Origin: CAXBCP01 sp963974055
GTDB taxonomy: Bacteria; Pseudomonadota; Alphaproteobacteria; MPNO01; UBA830
Direction of reading: 5' to 3'
NCBI GenBank assembly: GCA_963974055.1
Contig: CAXBCP010000079.1
Location: forward strand, 1 to 5,441
Length of the DNA: 5,441 bases
In this document: positions 5,436-5,441 of the stretch, piece after piece
Layout of the letters: each line of letters begins with the position of its first letter
How positions within the stretch are numbered: position 1 is the stretch's first letter
The notes under the pieces: generated by a model
The model's database searches: none
The model's input: the letters and a program-made list of their open reading frames with translations, nothing else
Told to the model about the DNA's origin: nothing
Program-made: the position numbers and the translations under genes

Positions 5436-5441
5436 GCCCTA

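Overview
The window is 5.4 kb of GC-rich chromosomal DNA. It uses G/C-ending codons throughout and contains two tRNA genes, one housekeeping RNA-modification gene and three further protein genes. The base composition, the tRNA-Gly and tRNA-Tyr sequences, and the pairing of a small secreted DUF4864 protein with a molybdenum hydroxylase subunit suggest an alphaproteobacterium, perhaps Rhodospirillales-like. That placement is inferred from style and not from a diagnostic marker. I see no mobile element, CRISPR array, integrase or composition break.

Left part (1-440): two tRNA genes run leftwards on the minus strand. tRNA-Tyr(GTA) comes first and tRNA-Gly(TCC) is cut by the window edge. A promoter with a perfect TTGACA lies upstream of them. 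A divergent promoter points right into rlmB, and its predicted transcription start falls on or next to the rlmB ATG, so the rlmB message may be leaderless. A Tyr-Gly tRNA pair next to translation genes is an old bacterial arrangement, so this side is conserved housekeeping chromosome.

Middle (441-1889): rlmB encodes the 23S rRNA Gm2251 2'-O-methyltransferase, with a very basic 50-residue N-terminal tail. After a gap of about 110 bases comes a small exported DUF4864 protein. Its start codon lies in one arm of a perfect 6-bp hairpin.

Right part (1890-5441): a molybdopterin-binding large subunit of the xanthine dehydrogenase/CO dehydrogenase superfamily probably starts at a TTG codon behind a strong Shine-Dalgarno sequence. 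It is followed, after 120 bases, by a dihydrodipicolinate synthase/N-acetylneuraminate lyase superfamily protein. The large subunit keeps the molybdenum-site residues but lacks the signatures of CO dehydrogenase and purine dehydrogenase. No iron-sulfur or FAD partner subunit is present in the window. The lyase-like protein keeps the Schiff-base lysine but has lost the Thr/Tyr residues that define true DapA. Together they suggest an accessory catabolic module (hydroxylation of an unknown, possibly heterocyclic, substrate, then an aldolase/lyase-type step), but the substrate cannot be named. The second gene has its own good sigma70-like promoter, bracketed by a perfect 8-bp inverted repeat that could be an operator.

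I found no clearly new system. The observations most worth checking are the non-canonical lyase, the unpartnered hydroxylase subunit, the possible operator and the start-codon arrangements.
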